Part shown: piece after piece, positions 61,966 to 64,000 of the stretch
Layout of the letters: every line of letters starts with the position of its first letter
Numbering within the stretch: the first letter of the stretch is position 1
DNA from: JAYTUJ01 sp043744615
GTDB lineage: Bacteria; Patescibacteriota; Minisyncoccia; Phycocordibacterales; CAIRYW01
Assembly: GCA_043744615.1 (NCBI GenBank)
Contig: JAYTUJ010000030.1
Coordinates: forward strand, 4,400-68,399
Direction: 5' to 3'
Length of the DNA: 64,000 nucleotides
The notes under the pieces: generated by a model
The model's database searches: none
The model's input: only the letters and a program-made list of their open reading frames with translations
Told to the model about the DNA's origin: nothing
Position numbers and translations under genes: made by a program

Positions 61966-61974
61966 AATATAACA
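61966..61974 (-). promoter_or_regulatory. Extended -10 box of ftsK
   Basis: TGTTATATT on the minus strand ends 6 bases before the ATG at 61959, which decides against the 30-residue longer reading. Confidence 0.5.
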
Positions 61975-62059
61975 TAAGTCCTTTACTTTTCTGATTTGTC
62001 GTAGCATAATGGACAACGTATTACTTACTATATATTTAAGACACCACATAGATTATTTT

Positions 62060-62815
62060 ATGCACCAAGCAAATTATCAGACATCCCGAACAACAAATGC
62101 AAAAAGTCCTAAAAGACTTTTTGCTGAAAAGAAACTCGATAAAATAGTACGTGCAATTTACTTGGTGACCGATATAATTTCTGAGCAAGAATCACTCAAG
62201 TGGTCTTTAAGAAAATTGTCTTTAAAGATTCGTTCAGCTATATATGCCAATTTTAATTCAGAAGAGATCATGCCTCAGCTCTCTGATCTTCTTTATCAGA
62301 TTGACTTGGCTCAAATGACCAAGGTTATCTCTACAATGAACGCAGAAGTCCTTAAAAAAGAAGTGTCCTTTATAAAGGACATTCTTGTTGAGTCATCTAC
62401 CGTGTCAGAAGAATCAACTTTTATCGGCGAGTCTTTCTTTATGATTGAAGCAGAAAACCCAAACACTGCGCATGCTTCTATTAGTAGTCATCCAGTTATA
62501 ATTTCTAATCAAGTTTCTATTCCAACCCCTTCTGTGTCTCAGTCATTTATAAAACCTCCCGTACAAAAGATTACCCACAATCAAAAGCAGGTTAGACCTC
62601 AAGTAGCCTTAATCCCCGATGCTCAAAAGTCAAAACGAAGGACAACTATACTCACACTAATTAAACAAAAAGGAGAGCTCACTATAAAAGATATTACAAA
62701 TGTCATTAATGACTGTAGTGAAAAAACTATACAGCGTGAACTGATGTCCTTAGTAGACGATCGTGTCCTTAAAAGAGTTGGAGAACGAAGATGGAGCAAG
62801 TATTCTTTAAGATAG
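62060..62815 (+). CDS. Protein with a C-terminal winged helix, divergent to ftsK
   Basis: The product from the ATG at 62060 is 251 residues. The N-terminal half is helical and basic (KRLFAEKKLDKIVRAIYLVT). A variable Ser/Pro/Gln-rich middle follows (about 145-190). The C-terminal 60 residues look like a winged helix (LIKQKGELTIKDITNVINDC, then KTIQRELMSLVDD), DeoR-like. A DNA-binding regulator is plausible. An in-frame ATG at 62009 lies beyond. The gene is divergent from ftsK with 100 bases between starts and may control its neighbour; that is inference. Confidence 0.6.
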   Translation: MHQANYQTSRTTNAKSPKRLFAEKKLDKIVRAIYLVTDIISEQESLKWSLRKLSLKIRSAIYANFNSEEIMPQLSDLLYQIDLAQMTKVISTMNAEVLKKEVSFIKDILVESSTVSEESTFIGESFFMIEAENPNTAHASISSHPVIISNQVSIPTPSVSQSFIKPPVQKITHNQKQVRPQVALIPDAQKSKRRTTILTLIKQKGELTIKDITNVINDCSEKTIQRELMSLVDDRVLKRVGERRWSKYSLR

Positions 62816-62823
62816 TAAATAGA

Positions 62824-62852
62824 TTGACCAACAAGGTGTTTTAGGGTACTAT
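62824..62852 (+). promoter_or_regulatory. Sigma-70-like promoter of the surface protein gene
   Basis: TTGACC (62824-62829) and TACTAT (62847-62852) have an ideal 17-base spacer. Confidence 0.55.
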
Positions 62853-63106
62853 GATATGTGTATATATTGGCGTAGCCCGTAGTTTATATGCTATGCTTTT
62901 TATACACCAAGTAAAAAGTTGCTTGGTCGTTCATTGAAAATTAAATAGGATAAAACTTTCCCCGAACAGAAGCAATGTACCTTTGATGACTGAACCGATA
63001 GAAAATTCTACACACATTTCCAACTAGCTATCCATGTTCGTGTCGATACATTAAAACAGGATAGATTTAGTGAAGCGTCATTTGAGTCGACACTCGATGA
63101 CCGGCG

Positions 63107-63132
63107 TGAAAAATTATGAAAATAATTTTTCA
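63107..63132 (+). repeat. Leader stem-loop 1
   Basis: TGAAAAATTA and TAATTTTTCA are perfect 10-base arms with a 6-base loop. Confidence 0.5.
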
Positions 63133-63140
63133 TGTAGATT

Positions 63141-63157
63141 ACGCGATTGCGTCGCGT
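63141..63157 (+). repeat. Leader stem-loop 2
   Basis: ACGCGA-TTGCG-TCGCGT is a GC-rich 6-bp stem in an AT-rich leader. Confidence 0.5.
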
Positions 63158-63192
63158 ATCAACCGCATATGGTTACGTATGCAAAACAAAAA

Positions 63193-63244
63193 CTGTTTCA
63201 ATTTCTCAATTATAAAATTATTAGTATGAAAGAAATTGAAACAG
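63193..63244 (+). repeat. Leader inverted repeat 3
   Basis: CTGTTTCAATTTCT (63193-63206) and AGAAATTGAAACAG (63231-63244) are perfect 14-base arms around a 24-base AT-rich loop, ending 33 bases before the ATG. Confidence 0.6.
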
Positions 63245-63277
63245 CGTTAATTAGTTAATAAGCTTATTAAAGAAATT

Positions 63278-64000
63278 ATGACATTTAAAAAAATTATCGT
63301 TAGTGCATTGTCACTAGCGATCGCACTTGGCGTTGCTGTTTCAGCAAATGCTGCTGCATACACATTCACTCGAAGCCTTACAGTAGGTTCACGAGGAAAT
63401 GATGTTACAGCACTCCAAGAAGTTCTTGTATCTGGAGGATACCTTAAAGTTTCTCCAACAGGATATTTTGGAACACTTACAAAAGCTGCAGTTATTGCAT
63501 GGCAACGAGCTGCTGGAGTTACTCCTGCAGTTGGATACTTCGGACCAATCTCACAAGCTAGACTTGCTATGAGTATGTCTGGAGGTATGCCTGCACCTGT
63601 TTGTCCACTAGGATTTACTTGCACATCTAATTCAACACCAGCACCAGTTTGCCCACTTGGATTCACATGTACATCTAACTCAACAGGATCAACAGGTTCA
63701 ACAGTTTCTGGATCAGTTGGAACACTTACAAGTGTTACAAAGTTAGGTTCATACAACAACACAAAAGTTTCAGAAGGAGACAAAGATGTTGCGGTATTAG
63801 GAATCGAACTTACAGCTAAAGACGGAGACCAACGAATTGACGGTCTTAAAGTTGCTTTGAAGAATACAAACGGATCTTCAAACGCTAAGATCGCTAAATA
63901 CGCTACTGAAATTTCAGTTTGGTTAGACGGAAAACAAATTGCACGAAAGTCAATTTCTTCTTTCTCAGACGATGCTAACGATCTTTACACATACCGATTT
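63278..64000 (+). CDS. Exported peptidoglycan-binding surface protein (3' end off window)
   Basis: The frame is open from the ATG at 63278 to the end, 241 codons without a stop. A signal peptide (about 1-27, ending ANAAA) leads to a PG_binding_1-like domain (about 32-105; SRGNDVTALQEVLVSGGYL, then GYFGTLTKAAVIAWQ). Two 16-residue tandem repeats with VCPLGFTCTSNST follow at about 108-139. A Ser/Thr/Gly linker leads into a beta-rich domain (VTKLGSYNNTKVSEGDKDVA). Codon use (Arg almost all CGA, Gly mostly GGA) is that of highly expressed genes. An S-layer-like or major surface protein is likely. Confidence 0.8.
   Translation, partial: MTFKKIIVSALSLAIALGVAVSANAAAYTFTRSLTVGSRGNDVTALQEVLVSGGYLKVSPTGYFGTLTKAAVIAWQRAAGVTPAVGYFGPISQARLAMSMSGGMPAPVCPLGFTCTSNSTPAPVCPLGFTCTSNSTGSTGSTVSGSVGTLTSVTKLGSYNNTKVSEGDKDVAVLGIELTAKDGDQRIDGLKVALKNTNGSSNAKIAKYATEISVWLDGKQIARKSISSFSDDANDLYTYRF
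63599..63694 (+). repeat. Two 48-bp tandem repeats with Cys pairs
   Basis: Units at 63599-63646 and 63647-63694 both encode VCPLGFTCTSNST plus three residues. The DNA differs mainly at third codon positions, so the repeats are kept at the protein level. Each has a Cys-x5-Cys pair that could form disulfides outside the cell. Confidence 0.75.

Larger units (their letters stand above)
62816..63277 (+). promoter_or_regulatory. 462-bp leader region upstream of the surface protein
   Basis: No ORF of credible quality is present. A promoter lies at 62824-62852 and three stem-loops lie in the right half (63107-63132, 63141-63157, 63193-63244). If transcription starts near 62860 the leader would be about 420 bases, exceptional in a window where many genes seem leaderless. 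Confidence 0.5.

Noticed and set aside
63247..63783. Minus-strand ORF of 178 codons at the right edge
   Set aside because: It lies opposite the surface protein frame, which has a signal peptide, a known domain and the codon use of highly expressed genes. The minus ORF has no domain and is Pro/Val/Thr-rich as expected for a shadow.
1..64000. TGA reassigned to an amino acid
   Set aside because: Conserved proteins are full length in the standard code and their tryptophans and glycines use normal codons. I found no gene that is only complete if TGA is read as sense. Avoidance, not reassignment, is the supported claim.
1..64000. CRISPR array, insertion sequence or prophage
   Set aside because: I saw no regularly spaced direct repeats, no transposase and no phage structural genes. 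The tyrosine recombinase has a Xer-like layout and no neighbouring attachment sites or cargo.

Overview
The window looks like a chromosome fragment of a Candidate Phyla Radiation bacterium, most likely of the Parcubacteria (Paceibacteria). It is AT-rich and densely coded, with almost no metabolism beyond triose-phosphate isomerase, phosphoglycerate kinase and pyrophosphatase. It carries PrgI- and VirB6-type membrane proteins, type IV pilus motor genes, ComEC, and exported proteins built on peptidoglycan-binding domains. All calls come from reading the sequence; no database search was possible.

Layout. 0-8.7 kb: a minus-strand membrane/secretion locus (PrgI, VirB6-like, two large exported proteins) running off the left edge, with two divergent exported-protein genes. 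8.7-20 kb: housekeeping genes (rsmA, UvrD-type helicase, LysM/M23 peptidase, comM, DksA-like, NYN, rpsO, Xer recombinase, AP endonuclease, CCA-adding enzyme). 17.5-20.1 kb holds eight sites close to the ParB-binding parS palindrome. 20-25 kb: four tRNA genes, an unusual 325-bp spacer with two DnaA-box-like sites, YraN, a MYG1-like protein, an RNHCP protein and a trypsin-like protease. 25-33.6 kb: HU, rny, clpP, rsmE, a short trigger factor, small membrane proteins, ppa and nusA. From 33.9 kb most genes are on the plus strand: pilB-pilC-tpiA-pgk-recJ-rnhA-comEC, then rpsL-rpsG-fusA, rpsS through rplE, tatD, and tuf-rpsJ-rplC-rplD-rplW-rplB. 58-62 kb: recA and ftsK on minus. The right edge holds the start of a large peptidoglycan-binding surface protein behind a long structured leader.

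Genome-wide habits seen here. Arginine in highly expressed genes is almost always CGA, and a tRNA-Arg with anticodon TCG lies in the window. None of the 69 complete genes ends in TGA. Many single genes have a -10 box only 6-10 bases before the start codon, which points to leaderless mRNAs. The S10/spc ribosomal cluster is cut between rplB and rpsS and its halves lie in reversed order.

How the genes fit together. PilB, PilC, ComEC, RecJ, RecA and ComM form a plausible DNA uptake and recombination set. FtsK, Xer and the parS-like cluster point to chromosome segregation functions in this part of the genome. The left-edge locus looks like a type IV secretion-like envelope apparatus.
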